A DNA stretch of 64,000 nucleotides from Bacillota bacterium (GCA_015059335.1 SVAP01000001.1:256413-320412), one strand, 5' to 3'; shown: positions 18,596-27,718, numbered from the stretch's first letter. Numbers and translations are program-made. Notes: generated from the letters alone by a model not told the origin.

Positions 18596-19516
18596 ATGAA
18601 TTGTGATTATAGTTTTGGAAATCAGTGTTATAACTATTATGGTGACACTGGTATAAAGAGTTTAAAATATGATATACTTGCTCCAGAGCAAGAACAACAT
18701 AAACAACCAGGAATGGAATACTTAATGACTCCAAGACCTATATTTGATAATCCTAATTACATAGGTAGTGGTAAATTAAAGAATAAAGTTGCAATCATAA
18801 CAGGGGCAGATAGTGGTCTTGGTAGGGCAGCAGCTGTTGCTTTTGTAAAAGAAGGTGCAAAAGTAGTCATTCCTTATTATGATGAACATAGGGATGCTAT
18901 GGAAACAAAAGAATATATAGAAATGCTTGGCGGAGAATGTGAATTATTATCTGGTGATATTAGTGACAAAAACTTCTGTAAACATATTGTAGATTTTACA
19001 CTTCAAAGATTTGGTAAAATAGATATACTTGTTAATAATGCAGGAGTACAGTATCAACAAGATACTTTAGAATGTATATCAGATGAACAATTTGATAGAA
19101 CTATGAAAGTAAATATATATGGTATGTTTTATTTAACTAGAGAAGTTTTACCACATTTAAAAAGTGGTGCATCGATAATAAACCTATCTTCAGTAACAAC
19201 TTTTTATGGTGAACCACAATTAATAGATTATGTTACAACAAAAGGTGCAATAGTGGGATTTACTAGATCACTTGCTAGAAATCTTGCTTTAAAAAATATA
19301 AGAGTAAATGCTATTGCGCCTGGTTTCTTCTGGACACCACTTCAACCTGCATGTTGGGTAAAAGAAAAAATACCATCTTTAGGCAGTGATGCAGCTATGG
19401 CAAGAGGTGCTATGCCATATGAACTTGCTCCTACATTTGTATTTTTAGCTAGTGATGATTCTAGTTATGTAACAGGGCAGGTAATACATAATAATGGTGG
19501 TCAAGTAATGGGATAA
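18596..19516 (+). CDS. Short-chain dehydrogenase/reductase, YdaD/GsiB-region 'general stress 39' type
   Basis: A 306-aa NAD(P)-dependent oxidoreductase. The ~60-residue N-terminal extension (HKQPGMEYLMTPRPIF, then NYIGSGKLKNKVAIITG) is typical of the extended SDR group that includes B. subtilis stress protein GS39. The Rossmann motif TGADSGLGRAAA, the NNAG motif (ILVNNAGVQYQ) and the catalytic SSVTTFYGEPQLIDYVTTK (Ser...YxxxK) are intact, as is the PG motif AIAPGFFWTPL. The substrate is not predictable. The start is ATG 18596, with AGGTG 5 bases upstream; an adjacent TTG is possible. It is followed by a clear terminator. Confidence 0.85.
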   Translation: MNCDYSFGNQCYNYYGDTGIKSLKYDILAPEQEQHKQPGMEYLMTPRPIFDNPNYIGSGKLKNKVAIITGADSGLGRAAAVAFVKEGAKVVIPYYDEHRDAMETKEYIEMLGGECELLSGDISDKNFCKHIVDFTLQRFGKIDILVNNAGVQYQQDTLECISDEQFDRTMKVNIYGMFYLTREVLPHLKSGASIINLSSVTTFYGEPQLIDYVTTKGAIVGFTRSLARNLALKNIRVNAIAPGFFWTPLQPACWVKEKIPSLGSDAAMARGAMPYELAPTFVFLASDDSSYVTGQVIHNNGGQVMG

Positions 19517-19543
19517 TGTATATTAAAGATAAAGAATAATATT

Positions 19544-19570
19544 AAGATTAGAGAAATCTAGTCTTTTTTT
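19544..19570 (+). terminator. Terminator after the SDR gene
   Basis: A stem AAGATTAGA / TCTAGTCTT (one G-T pair, GAAA loop) is followed by seven T residues. A TATAAT box for the next gene follows at 19573-19578. Confidence 0.8.
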
Positions 19571-19596
19571 GATATAATATATGCAGGTGATAAAAT

Positions 19597-20109
19597 ATGA
19601 AAACTAAACTTATAACTAATACTTATTTGAGGGATATTGATAAGTATCAAATAAAACTTTATTTAGACGAAGAAAATTATTATATTTCTGTAAAAAAATT
19701 AATACATGTTCGTGAAAAATTTATTATTAATAATGGTTTGTGTGTTATGGATGATGGATATTATATTTTCGAAGTTATACCTAAAAATGATAATTATGCA
19801 ATGAGATTATTTTTAAACTCCAATAAAGAGCCACTAGAGTATTATTTTGATATATGCAAAAATAATAGATTAGATTACTTATCTAAAATTCCATGTTATG
19901 ATGATTTGTATCTAGATATAACTTATTTAAATGGTTATATAAATATTTTAGATGAAGATGAGTTAATTACTGCATATGAATCTGGTGATATTACACAAGA
20001 AGATTATGAACTTGTTTATCAAATGAAGGATAGACTACTAAATGAAATTAATAATAAAACTAATGAAACCATGAATATAGATTATATGAAATATTTAAAT
20101 AACTTTTAG
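19597..20109 (+). CDS. DUF402 family protein, likely nucleoside-phosphate phosphatase
   Basis: A 170-aa cytoplasmic protein whose second half carries the DUF402 signature: EYYFDICKNN..., CYDDLYLDITYL, then ILDEDELITAYESGDITQEDYELVYQ. The acidic DDLYLD and DEDEL residues bind divalent metal in the characterised relatives (Ntdp of Staphylococcus, FomD), which hydrolyse nucleoside tri-/diphosphates or related phosphates. The exact substrate is unknown. A TATAAT at 19573-19578 puts the transcript start only about 10 bases before the ATG, so the leader is very short and mostly the AGGTGA ribosome site. Stand-alone gene. Confidence 0.75.
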   Translation: MKTKLITNTYLRDIDKYQIKLYLDEENYYISVKKLIHVREKFIINNGLCVMDDGYYIFEVIPKNDNYAMRLFLNSNKEPLEYYFDICKNNRLDYLSKIPCYDDLYLDITYLNGYINILDEDELITAYESGDITQEDYELVYQMKDRLLNEINNKTNETMNIDYMKYLNNF

Positions 20110-20142
20110 TAAATTGATTATAAAAAAATATTAAAATAGGAC

Positions 20143-20198
20143 GCTTTATCTCTTTTGCTTTATCTCTTTTTGACAAAATAATAGAATAGTGATATAAT
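20143..20198 (+). promoter_or_regulatory. Near-consensus promoter preceded by a perfect 14-bp tandem repeat
   Basis: TTGACA (20170-20175), 17-bp spacer, TATAAT (20193-20198). Immediately upstream GCTTTATCTCTTTT occurs twice with no spacer (20143-20156 and 20157-20170), the second copy sharing one T with the -35 box. Confidence 0.8.
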
Positions 20199-20220
20199 AG
20201 CAAGCCGATGAGGGGATAAT

Positions 20221-20712
20221 ATGAAAAGAATTATTGTTTTGAATTTTATTAAACATAAAGATGTAGTATATGGTATTAATAGATTTAATAAAAAATATGT
20301 GGATTTAAAATCAGATAAAAAGTCAACATTAGAAGGAATAACTGAAATTGTTAACAACAATCAAAATCTTTATATGAAAAGAAAAGAAAATGAATTTTAT
20401 ATTAGTTTTAAAGATTTTGAAATATTTATAAATATAGATAATAATGATAAATATTATGAAAAATTTAATAATTTATATACTTCACATAAAGCTATGCAAA
20501 AAAATAATGGAATTAAAAATATTAAATTTACAAAAAAAGCAATTTCAATTAGCGTAGCTGCATCTTTAATAACTGCAGGAATAGGTTATGCAGCATATAA
20601 AATTTTACCTAATATTGGTGATATACTTGATGATATGTATAATAATTTTAGTGCAGAAGATACAATAAATATGGAAAAACCAAAATCACTAGTAAAAAGT
20701 AAGAATGATTAA
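20221..20712 (+). CDS. Hypothetical single-helix membrane protein, 163 aa
   Basis: Not recognised. The first ~100 residues are polar and Lys/Asn-rich without a signal peptide. A hydrophobic helix follows (residues ~107-127, ISISVAASLITAGIGYAAYKIL) and then a short acidic tail. This suggests a tail-anchored or N-in/C-out membrane protein. The promoter in front is the strongest in its neighbourhood, and AGGGGAT lies 4 bases before the ATG, so it is likely well expressed. Its 3' end forms one arm of a terminator. Confidence 0.7.
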   Translation: MKRIIVLNFIKHKDVVYGINRFNKKYVDLKSDKKSTLEGITEIVNNNQNLYMKRKENEFYISFKDFEIFINIDNNDKYYEKFNNLYTSHKAMQKNNGIKNIKFTKKAISISVAASLITAGIGYAAYKILPNIGDILDDMYNNFSAEDTINMEKPKSLVKSKND

Positions 20713-20737
20713 ATAAGATTTATCATTCTTATTTTTA
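20701..20737 (+). terminator. Terminator after the 20221 gene
   Basis: AAGAATGAT (20701-20709) pairs with ATCATTCTT (20722-20730), followed by ATTTTTAT. It overlaps the gene's last codons. Confidence 0.65.
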
Positions 20738-20791
20738 TAAAATTGTTTTTTCTATAACATGATGATATACTTTAGAAGGTAGGTGATATTA

Positions 20792-22561
20792 ATGTTAAGA
20801 GATAAATTAAATCTTGTTCCAGAACTTCCTGGGTGTTATTTAATGCATGATAAAAAAGGAACGATAATATACGTTGGTAAAGCTAAAAAATTAAAGAGAA
20901 GATTATCTAGTTATTTTAATAGGGAACATACAGGAAAAACGAAAAAATTAGTAAGTGAAATAGTAGACTTTGAATATATAGTTACTAATTCTGAAACTGA
21001 AGCATTAGTATTAGAACTAAATCTAATAAAAAAATATGATCCTAAATATAATATACTACTTAGAGATGATAAAACATATCCTTACATAGAACTTACAAAT
21101 GAAAAGTATCCTAGACTATTAGTAGTAAGAAATATAAATAAAAAGAAAAATAAACATAAAAGAATATATGGACCATATCCAAATGTTTATGCGGCTCGTA
21201 AAACAGTTAATTTATTAAATAGAATTTATCCATTAAGAAAATGTGTAAATATGCCAAAAGATGTTTGTTTATATTATCATATTCATGAATGTTTAGGATA
21301 TTGTAAAAAAAGTATATCCACAGAAACTGTTGATAAAATTGTAAATGAAATAATTTATTTTTTAAATGGTAATTATGACAAAGTAATAAACAAAATTAAA
21401 GAAGAAATGGAAACTGCAAGCGAAGCATTGAATTTTGAAAAAGCAAAAGAATTAAAAGAATTGATAGATTATATAAACATTACTTTAATTAAACAAAAAG
21501 TAGATTTACATGATAATGTAGATAGAGATATATTTGGTTATTATGTTAATAATGGATATATATCTTTTCAAGTATTTTTCTTACGTGGTGGTAAGTTAGT
21601 AGAAAGAGATTCACATATTCATCCGATAGTAGGTGAAATAAATGAAGAATTAGAAGAATTTATATCTAGATTTTATGAGAAAGATAATTTAAAACCTAAA
21701 GAAATATTAGTACCAAATATATTAGAAGGTAGTATTGAGATATTAAAAAGTGTTTTAGAAATAAATGTATTAGTACCTAAAAAGGGTGAAAAGAAAAAAC
21801 TTTTAGATATGGCAATACAAAATGCAAAAATATCATTAGAGAAAAAGTTTCAATTAATAGAAAAAGATGAACAAAGAACTGTTCTTGCTAATGAAGAATT
21901 AGGTAATATTTTAAATATAGAAAATTTAAACAGAGTAGAGATATTTGATAATTCCAATATATTTGGTAACTTTAATGTAAGTGGTATGGTTGTATTTGAA
22001 AATGGTAAACCAAATAAAAATGAGTATAGAAAATTTAGTATTAGCGAACAAAAAAATGATGATTTTAATACAATGAAGGAAGTTATTTATAGAAGGTATT
22101 TTAGGCTATTAAAGGAAAGAAAAACTATGCCTGATTTAATAATAGTAGATGGTGGAAAAAATCAAATAACTGCAACTAAGGAAGTTATTAATGATTTGAA
22201 TATTAATATACCAATTTGTGGATTAGTAAAAAATAATAAACATAGAACAAGTGATTTGATGGATAATAATTATAATATTGTAAATATTGATAGAAATAGC
22301 AATGTATTTCATTTACTTACTAGAATGCAAGATGAAGTACATAAATACACAATTAATTATCATAGACAAATAAGAAGTAAGGGTTCACTAGAAAGTATAT
22401 TAGATAGTGTAGAAGGTATTGGTAATGTTAGAAAAAAACAACTTCTAAAAAAATATGGTTCATTAAAGAAAATTAAAGAGTTAAGTGTTGAACAATTAAA
22501 CGAGATACTACCTTTAGAAGTTGCAAAAAATCTTTGTTCATTATTAAAAACATTAAATTAA
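20792..22561 (+). CDS. uvrC: Excinuclease ABC subunit C
   Basis: A 589-aa protein, the incision subunit of nucleotide excision repair. The GIY-YIG nuclease (residues ~10-90) has LPGCYLMHDKKGTIIYVGKAKKL. A UVR UvrB-binding motif (NFEKAKELKELIDYI) is near residue 215. The RNase H-like second nuclease has VEIFDNSNIFG, FNTMKEVIYRRYFR and PDLIIVDGGKNQI, and the tandem helix-hairpin-helix has LDSVEGIGNVRKKQLLKKYG. The FDNSN form is normal for Bacillus-type UvrC. The start at 20792 is preferred because AAGGTAGGTGAT precedes it; an in-frame GTG 9 bases upstream lies inside that ribosome site. No LexA box is seen upstream, so it is not obviously SOS-induced. Confidence 0.96.
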   Translation: MLRDKLNLVPELPGCYLMHDKKGTIIYVGKAKKLKRRLSSYFNREHTGKTKKLVSEIVDFEYIVTNSETEALVLELNLIKKYDPKYNILLRDDKTYPYIELTNEKYPRLLVVRNINKKKNKHKRIYGPYPNVYAARKTVNLLNRIYPLRKCVNMPKDVCLYYHIHECLGYCKKSISTETVDKIVNEIIYFLNGNYDKVINKIKEEMETASEALNFEKAKELKELIDYINITLIKQKVDLHDNVDRDIFGYYVNNGYISFQVFFLRGGKLVERDSHIHPIVGEINEELEEFISRFYEKDNLKPKEILVPNILEGSIEILKSVLEINVLVPKKGEKKKLLDMAIQNAKISLEKKFQLIEKDEQRTVLANEELGNILNIENLNRVEIFDNSNIFGNFNVSGMVVFENGKPNKNEYRKFSISEQKNDDFNTMKEVIYRRYFRLLKERKTMPDLIIVDGGKNQITATKEVINDLNINIPICGLVKNNKHRTSDLMDNNYNIVNIDRNSNVFHLLTRMQDEVHKYTINYHRQIRSKGSLESILDSVEGIGNVRKKQLLKKYGSLKKIKELSVEQLNEILPLEVAKNLCSLLKTLN

Positions 22562-22587
22562 AAAAGTGGATTTTCCACTTTTTATTT
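22561..22587. terminator. Bidirectional terminator between uvrC and spoVS
   Basis: Stem AAAAAGTGGA / TCCACTTTTT with a 3-base loop; A-run and T-run on either side serve both strands. The same stem recurs at 22901-22931. Confidence 0.85.
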
Positions 22588-22842
22588 TGCTTCAACAATC
22601 AACTTTATAGCAGTACGTTCTTCACTGTCAATTACAATATCTGTAAATGCAGGAATACAAACTAAGTTTTTACCACTTGGTGCGACAAATCCTCTTGCGA
22701 TTGCAATTGCCTTAATTGCTTGATTTAATGCACCAGCTCCTATTGCTTGAATTTCAACTTCACCTTTATCTCTAAAAACGTTTGCTAAAGCACCTGCGAC
22801 AGAATTTGGATTTGATTTAGAACTAACTTTTAATGTTCCCAT
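22582..22842 (-). CDS. spoVS: Stage V sporulation protein S
   Basis: An 86-aa protein with the highly conserved SpoVS sequence (LKVSSKSNPNSVAGALANVF, then IGAGALNQAIKAIAIARGF and IVIDSEERTAIKL). SpoVS is an Alba-like small protein needed for spore coat assembly in Bacillus, but it is also present in non-spore-formers, where its role is unclear. AAGGAGG lies 8 bases upstream. It has its own transcription unit: a terminator separates it from serS. Confidence 0.95.
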   Translation of the reverse strand: MGTLKVSSKSNPNSVAGALANVFRDKGEVEIQAIGAGALNQAIKAIAIARGFVAPSGKNLVCIPAFTDIVIDSEERTAIKLIVEAK

Positions 22843-22900
22843 ATTTTTTCCTCCTTAAATATATTTACATTTAATAATATTCTTTTATATAAATTTTATG

Positions 22901-22931
22901 AAAATTAAAAAAAGTGGAAAATCCACTTTTT
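22901..22931 (-). terminator. Terminator of the DUF1653-serS operon
   Basis: On the minus strand AAAAGTGGA / TCCACTTTT is followed by a T-run. The right part overlaps the serS stop. Confidence 0.8.
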
Positions 22932-24216
22932 ATTTTTTTACTTCAATTCTTTCTTTACCACCCATATATGGTTGTAATACTTTAGGAATATTAATACTTC
23001 CATCCTCATTTAAATGATTTTCTAAAATTGAAATTAACATACGAGGTGGGGCAACAACTGTATTATTTAATGTGTGTGCATAATATTTACCATTTTCACC
23101 ATTAACTCTAATACCAAGTCTTCTAGCTTGTGCATCACCTAGAGTAGAACAAGATCCAACTTCAAAATATTTTTTTTGTCTTGGACTCCAAGCTTCTACA
23201 TCACAACTCTTAACTTTTAAATCAGCTAAATCACCACTACAACATTCTAATGTTCTAACAGGCACTTCCATACTAGTAAATAATTCTACTGTATAATTAA
23301 GCATCTTATTATACCAATTCATTGATTCTTCAGGATTACAAATAACAATCATTTCTTGTTTTTCAAATTGATGTATTCTATAAATTCCACGTTCTTCTAT
23401 ACCATGTGCACCTTTTTCTTTTCTAAAACATGGTGAATAACTTGTAAGAGTGATTGGTAATTTCTTTTCGTCTAAAATAGTATCAATATATCTACCAATC
23501 ATAGAATGTTCACTAGTACCAATTAGATATAAATCTTCACCTTCAATTTTATACATCATATTTTCCATTTCATCAAAACTCATAACACCATTAACTACAT
23601 TACTTCTAATCATAAATGGTGGGATTACATATGTAAAACCTTTATCAATCATAAAATCTCTTGCATAAGTTAAAACCGCTGAATGAAGTCTTGCAATATC
23701 TCCAGTTAAATAGTAGAATCCATTACCACTTGTTTTTCTTGCACTATCTAAATCAATACCGTCAACGCCTTCTAATATATCAACATGATATGGAACCTCA
23801 AAATTTGGAACCTTTGGTTCTAAGAAACGTTCGATTTCAACATTTTCACTATCATCTTTACCAACAGGAACAGATTCATCAATAATATTAGGTAATACCA
23901 TCATTATTCTTTTTACATCTGCACCTAATGTTTCTTCTTGCTTTTCTAATGTTTTAATTTCATTTAGAAGTAAGGTAACTTCTTCTTTTTTAGCTTCTGC
24001 TTCTTCTTTTTGACCATTTCTCATGCATTCACCAATTGAAGCAGAAATACTATTTCTTTTTGCTCTTAATTCATCTAGACTAGTTTTAACACTTCTATAA
24101 TTAATGTCTAATTCTAAAACTTTATCAACTAATTCTAATTTTTGATCTTGAAATTTCTTTCTAATATTTTCTTTAACTAATTCTGGGTTATTTCTAACTA
24201 AATTAATATCTAACAT
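22930..24216 (-). CDS. serS: Seryl-tRNA synthetase
   Basis: A 428-aa class II aminoacyl-tRNA synthetase. Residues ~28-100 form the long antiparallel coiled-coil arm that contacts the serine tRNA variable loop. The core has SEHSMIGRYIDTIL, motif 2 (FRKEKGAHGIEERGIYRIHQ) and motif 3 (HTLNNTVVAPPRMLISILEN). The ATG has AGGAGG upstream. It lies 1 base downstream of the DUF1653 gene and is under a T-box leader whose specifier reads UCU, a serine codon, so its expression should rise when uncharged tRNA-Ser accumulates. Confidence 0.97.
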   Translation of the reverse strand: MLDINLVRNNPELVKENIRKKFQDQKLELVDKVLELDINYRSVKTSLDELRAKRNSISASIGECMRNGQKEEAEAKKEEVTLLLNEIKTLEKQEETLGADVKRIMMVLPNIIDESVPVGKDDSENVEIERFLEPKVPNFEVPYHVDILEGVDGIDLDSARKTSGNGFYYLTGDIARLHSAVLTYARDFMIDKGFTYVIPPFMIRSNVVNGVMSFDEMENMMYKIEGEDLYLIGTSEHSMIGRYIDTILDEKKLPITLTSYSPCFRKEKGAHGIEERGIYRIHQFEKQEMIVICNPEESMNWYNKMLNYTVELFTSMEVPVRTLECCSGDLADLKVKSCDVEAWSPRQKKYFEVGSCSTLGDAQARRLGIRVNGENGKYYAHTLNNTVVAPPRMLISILENHLNEDGSINIPKVLQPYMGGKERIEVKK

Positions 24217-24217
24217 A

Positions 24218-24442
24218 TTATTCCTCCTCTAAATACTCAAATCTATATTTTTGACCAGTAATATTATCAGGTCTATTACTAACATCTTCTTTATCTAAAA
24301 ACATGGAGAGCGGTCTAGCCCAAACTTTATTATCATGTTCATATATGACCATATCTTCCAAAGTTTCTGAATGTTTTGCGACATTTAATATTGTAATAAC
24401 ATTTCCTTTAAAATGTTTGTATCTTTGTCCAATTTTTATCAT
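24218..24442 (-). CDS. DUF1653 family protein
   Basis: A 74-aa protein of the small DUF1653 family (IGQRYKHFKGNVITILNVAKH, VIYEHDNKVWARPLSMF). The family typically reads 'YrHyKGn.Y.vl.vA.hset.e.lVvY...y.....wvRp..mF', which this fits. The function is unknown; members are often next to unrelated metabolic genes. Here it is the first gene behind the serine T-box and directly precedes serS, so it is co-regulated with it. Confidence 0.85.
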   Translation of the reverse strand: MIKIGQRYKHFKGNVITILNVAKHSETLEDMVIYEHDNKVWARPLSMFLDKEDVSNRPDNITGQKYRFEYLEEE

Positions 24443-24466
24443 TAGTTTTTTCCTTTCTAAAATAAA

Positions 24467-24670
24467 AATTCACTCCAAAAAGGAGTGAATTAATTCACGG
24501 TACCATCCTTAGATTTACTCTAATAATTATAACGGATCTATCCGATAGCTGTTAACTATTGCCTAGAAAGTAGATTCACTTATAATATATTACTAGTTTA
24601 CACCAACCACTAGCTCTCTATATAACATTGATTATAGTTACTAGTCTTTCATAATCGCTTTCTTCTATAT
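24467..24670 (-). promoter_or_regulatory. T-box riboswitch (serine, UCU specifier) with terminator
   Basis: On the minus strand the leader shows a stem I with AGAAAG/CTTTCT base pairs (about 24657-24665 with 24564-24569), the conserved GAGAGCTAGTGG and TTGGTGTAAAC segments of the stem I head, and the specifier region AGTGAATCTAC, where TCT (complement of 24572-24574) is followed by A. The T-box core GATGGTACCGTG spans 24497-24508, and a terminator (GGAGTGAATT / AATTCACTCC, 24467-24491, then T-run) lies before the DUF1653 gene. UCU is a Ser codon, in line with serS. A possible promoter is TTGATT-17-TAAGAT just upstream. Confidence 0.9.
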
Positions 24671-24770
24671 CTTAACACCAACAACAAAAAAAATCAATAA
24701 TTACATATTATAAAATATAAAAACACTTGTTCTATTTTTAACTTTATAATATACTTGATATGGTGATAAT

Positions 24771-25715
24771 ATGATAAAAATTTATAAGAATGATGAAATT
24801 AATACAGATATAAGAGAAATTAATAATTTAGAGATTGATTCTTGGATTAATGTCACAACTCCAAATAGTGATGAAATAACAGAGTTATCTAAAAAATTAG
24901 ATATTGATGAAAAATATTTAATAAAGATACTAGATGAAGAAGAACAATCTAGAATTGATATTAAAGATGGTATTCAAACAATTATTATTGATGTACCAAC
25001 TGAAATTAAGAAAAATAAATATTCAGTTAATATTACTAATCCATTAATTATAATGCAAGTTAGAAATAAATATATAGTTACAATTTCTACTAAAAACAAT
25101 AATGTATTAGAGGAGTTTATTAGTGGAATAGTACCAGAGTTTTTTACTGGCAAAAAGAGTAGATTTACATTTCAAATATTGTATAAAGTCGCACTTACTT
25201 ATATTAAAGATTTAAAGCAAATTAATCAAAAAATAAATAAAGCTGAAGACTTAATGCAAAAATCAACACAAAATAAAGATTTACTAGATCTTATGCATTT
25301 AAGAAAAGCATTAATATATTTTAAAACATCATTAAAAGGTAATCAAATAGTACTAGATAGAATTATTCAAAATAATATTATTGATTTATATGAGGATGAT
25401 AAAACTCTACTAGAAAATACAATAATAGAATATCAACAAGCAATAGAAATGGCAGAAATATATAATGGATTACTAAATAGTACAATTGATGCTTATGGTA
25501 CTATTATTTCAAACAATTTAAATTCAGTTATGAAAGTTTTAGCTGCGTTTACTATAGTAATATCTATTCCAACAATGGTTGCGAGTTTTATGGGAATGAA
25601 TGTACCATTAGGAGTATTTTCACACAACCAATTTTCTTTTCTAATTATTGTGTTAATTTCCTTATTTTTAGCGCTCATTGTTGCATATATACTACGTAAT
25701 AAAAATATGTTATAA
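24771..25715 (+). CDS. corA: CorA-type Mg2+ (or Co2+/Ni2+) channel
   Basis: A 314-aa channel protein. The large N-terminal cytoplasmic domain (residues ~1-250) ends in a long helix. Two membrane helices follow, with the signature MVASFMGMNVPLG (the GMN selectivity motif) between them; the C-terminus is short and basic (LRNKNML). This is the normal CorA pentamer layout for divalent-cation uptake. The ATG follows GGTGATAAT. The gene is divergent from the T-box unit and ends with its own terminator. Confidence 0.92.
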   Translation: MIKIYKNDEINTDIREINNLEIDSWINVTTPNSDEITELSKKLDIDEKYLIKILDEEEQSRIDIKDGIQTIIIDVPTEIKKNKYSVNITNPLIIMQVRNKYIVTISTKNNNVLEEFISGIVPEFFTGKKSRFTFQILYKVALTYIKDLKQINQKINKAEDLMQKSTQNKDLLDLMHLRKALIYFKTSLKGNQIVLDRIIQNNIIDLYEDDKTLLENTIIEYQQAIEMAEIYNGLLNSTIDAYGTIISNNLNSVMKVLAAFTIVISIPTMVASFMGMNVPLGVFSHNQFSFLIIVLISLFLALIVAYILRNKNML

Positions 25716-25739
25716 AAAGGTGGACAAAACCTTTTTTTT
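25714..25739 (+). terminator. Terminator after corA
   Basis: Stem AAAAAGGT / ACCTTTTT with a 7-base loop and T-run. A TATAAT box for pyk follows at 25744-25749. Confidence 0.8.
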
Positions 25740-25786
25740 ATTGTATAATCAGAAAGCGCGTTTTTTTGTGGAAGGGGAAATATTGA

Positions 25787-27193
25787 ATGAAAAAGACAAA
25801 AATAATTGGAACAATTGGTCCAGTTAGTGAAAATTATAATATTTTAAAACAATTAGTACAAAACGGGTTAAATTGTATTCGTATAAATATGAGTCATGCA
25901 TATTATGAAGAGTGTATTAATAGAATTAATATTGTTAGAAAAGTTAGTAAAGAACTAAATTCTAATATTGGTATACTTATTGATACTAAAGGTCCTGAAC
26001 TTAGAACTGGTGATTTTAAAAATGGTGAAGTAACATTAACAAAGGATAGTATTGTTTATGTAACAAATGAAGAAATATTAGGAGACGAAAATAAATTTAC
26101 AATTAGATATCCTAATTTAATTAATGACATAAAAAAAGGAAATACTATATTATTAAATAATGGACTTGTTAAATTAAGTGTTGTTGAAGTAAATAAGACT
26201 GATATAAAATGTTTAGTTGAAAATACGGGAGTAATAAAAAATAAGAGAAGCGTTAATCTACCAGGAGTTAAACTTTCAATACCATTTTTATCGGAAAAAG
26301 ACATGGAAGATATTAATTTTGCAATTAAAAATGATGTAGATTTTATCGCACTTTCATTTGTATCATGTAAAGAGGATATATTAGAAGTAAAAGAAATTTT
26401 AAAGGAAAATAATAACGATCATATTCAATTAATTTCTAAAATCGAAAATCAAATGGCTGTAGACAATATTAATGATATTTTAGAAGTAAGTGATGGTATT
26501 ATGGTAGCTCGTGGTGATTTAGGTGTTGAAGTGCCTTTAGAACAGTTACCATCTATTCAAAAAAATCTAGTTAAACTTGCTAATGAAACAGGAAAAATAT
26601 GTATTGTTGCGACAGAAATGTTAGCTTCTATGGAATATTCACCAAGACCAACTAGAGCAGAAGTAAGTGATGTTGCTAATGCAATTATAGAAGGAACAGA
26701 TGCAATAATGTTAAGTGGTGAAACAGCTTCAGGTAATTTTCCTGTGGAAACAGTTACAATAATGTCTAAAATTGCGGAAGAAACTGAACAAAGATTCAAA
26801 AAAGATAAGTTAAGTTTTGATGGTGAAGAACATTCAGTTACAAAGGTAATCGCTAGTAGTGTAGTTGATGCATCATTAAAATTAAATTGTAGAAATATAG
26901 TAGCATGTACAACAAGTGGTTATACAGCGCGCATGGTAAGTAAATATAGACCAAATTGTATGGTAATTGCTACATCACAAAATGAAAAAACTGTTCGTTC
27001 ATTGGTTTTAAACTATGGTATATATCCAGTATTAGTACCAAACTTTACTAATACTGATGATATAGTTAGTAATGCAATAAAAATATCAAAAGAAACATGT
27101 TTATTAAACAAAGGAGATAAAATAATAATTACTGGTGGTTTCCCTAATAAACAAGTTAAACATACTAACTTTATGAAAATTGAACAAATGTAA
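25787..27193 (+). CDS. pyk: Pyruvate kinase
   Basis: A 468-aa glycolytic enzyme converting PEP + ADP to pyruvate + ATP. The N-terminal IGTIGPVSENYNILKQLV and INMSHA motifs, LIDTKGPELRTGDF, the active-site region ISKIENQMAVDNINDIL and MVARGDLGVEVPLEQLP are all present, and the C-terminal domain is complete. It lacks the extra PEP-utiliser-like C-terminal domain of Bacillus pyruvate kinase (about 585 aa) and so has the shorter length typical of other bacteria. Likely co-transcribed with the hypothetical gene 13 bases downstream. Confidence 0.97.
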   Translation: MKKTKIIGTIGPVSENYNILKQLVQNGLNCIRINMSHAYYEECINRINIVRKVSKELNSNIGILIDTKGPELRTGDFKNGEVTLTKDSIVYVTNEEILGDENKFTIRYPNLINDIKKGNTILLNNGLVKLSVVEVNKTDIKCLVENTGVIKNKRSVNLPGVKLSIPFLSEKDMEDINFAIKNDVDFIALSFVSCKEDILEVKEILKENNNDHIQLISKIENQMAVDNINDILEVSDGIMVARGDLGVEVPLEQLPSIQKNLVKLANETGKICIVATEMLASMEYSPRPTRAEVSDVANAIIEGTDAIMLSGETASGNFPVETVTIMSKIAEETEQRFKKDKLSFDGEEHSVTKVIASSVVDASLKLNCRNIVACTTSGYTARMVSKYRPNCMVIATSQNEKTVRSLVLNYGIYPVLVPNFTNTDDIVSNAIKISKETCLLNKGDKIIITGGFPNKQVKHTNFMKIEQM

Positions 27194-27206
27194 AGGAATG
27201 AATAAA

Positions 27207-27701
27207 ATGCAATTAATAAATATTACAGATAAAGATATAAAAGAATTAGATGTGATTTTAAATAAATTAAACTATAAAAGTTTATATTTATATTGGATAT
27301 TAAAAAGAACCACAAATATAAAAGAATTACAAATAATAAATGATAATATTAATCCAATTTTAGAACATTACAAAACACAAATATCAAAAATGTATATATT
27401 AAATATTATTGAACAGAATCTATTAAATAATAAAGATACACAATTAAATATGGTTATAGAACGTTTAAAAAATAAATTAGATACAAGAACAATGCTAGAC
27501 GAAGATATAATGAATTGTTTATGTTTATCAAATATTGATACTATCTTTAATAATATAGAAGATTATGAATTTGATTATAAATTAATATATAATAAAAATG
27601 ATGAAGTAATAAATAATAAATATTTAAACACAGCTATTATATATGCTAACTCAATTTGTACAAAAAGAAAAAACAAGAAAAAGATACTAAATATTATTTA
27701 A
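27207..27701 (+). CDS. Hypothetical protein, 164 aa
   Basis: Not recognised. A soluble, Asn/Ile/Lys-rich, mostly helical protein without signal or membrane segment; the C-terminus is basic (CTKRKNKKKIL). I chose ATG 27207, which is 9 bases after AAAGGA; ATG 27198 is in frame but touches that site. It lies between pyk and polC and ends in a terminator, so it is probably the second gene of a pyk operon. The context gives no clue to function. Confidence 0.65.
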   Translation: MQLINITDKDIKELDVILNKLNYKSLYLYWILKRTTNIKELQIINDNINPILEHYKTQISKMYILNIIEQNLLNNKDTQLNMVIERLKNKLDTRTMLDEDIMNCLCLSNIDTIFNNIEDYEFDYKLIYNKNDEVINNKYLNTAIIYANSICTKRKNKKKILNII

Positions 27702-27718
27702 TTGGTATCTTTTTTTTG
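27678..27718 (+). terminator. Terminator between the pyk unit and polC
   Basis: AAAAAGATAC (27678-27687) pairs with GTATCTTTTT (27705 on) and runs into a T-tract. Confidence 0.75.
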
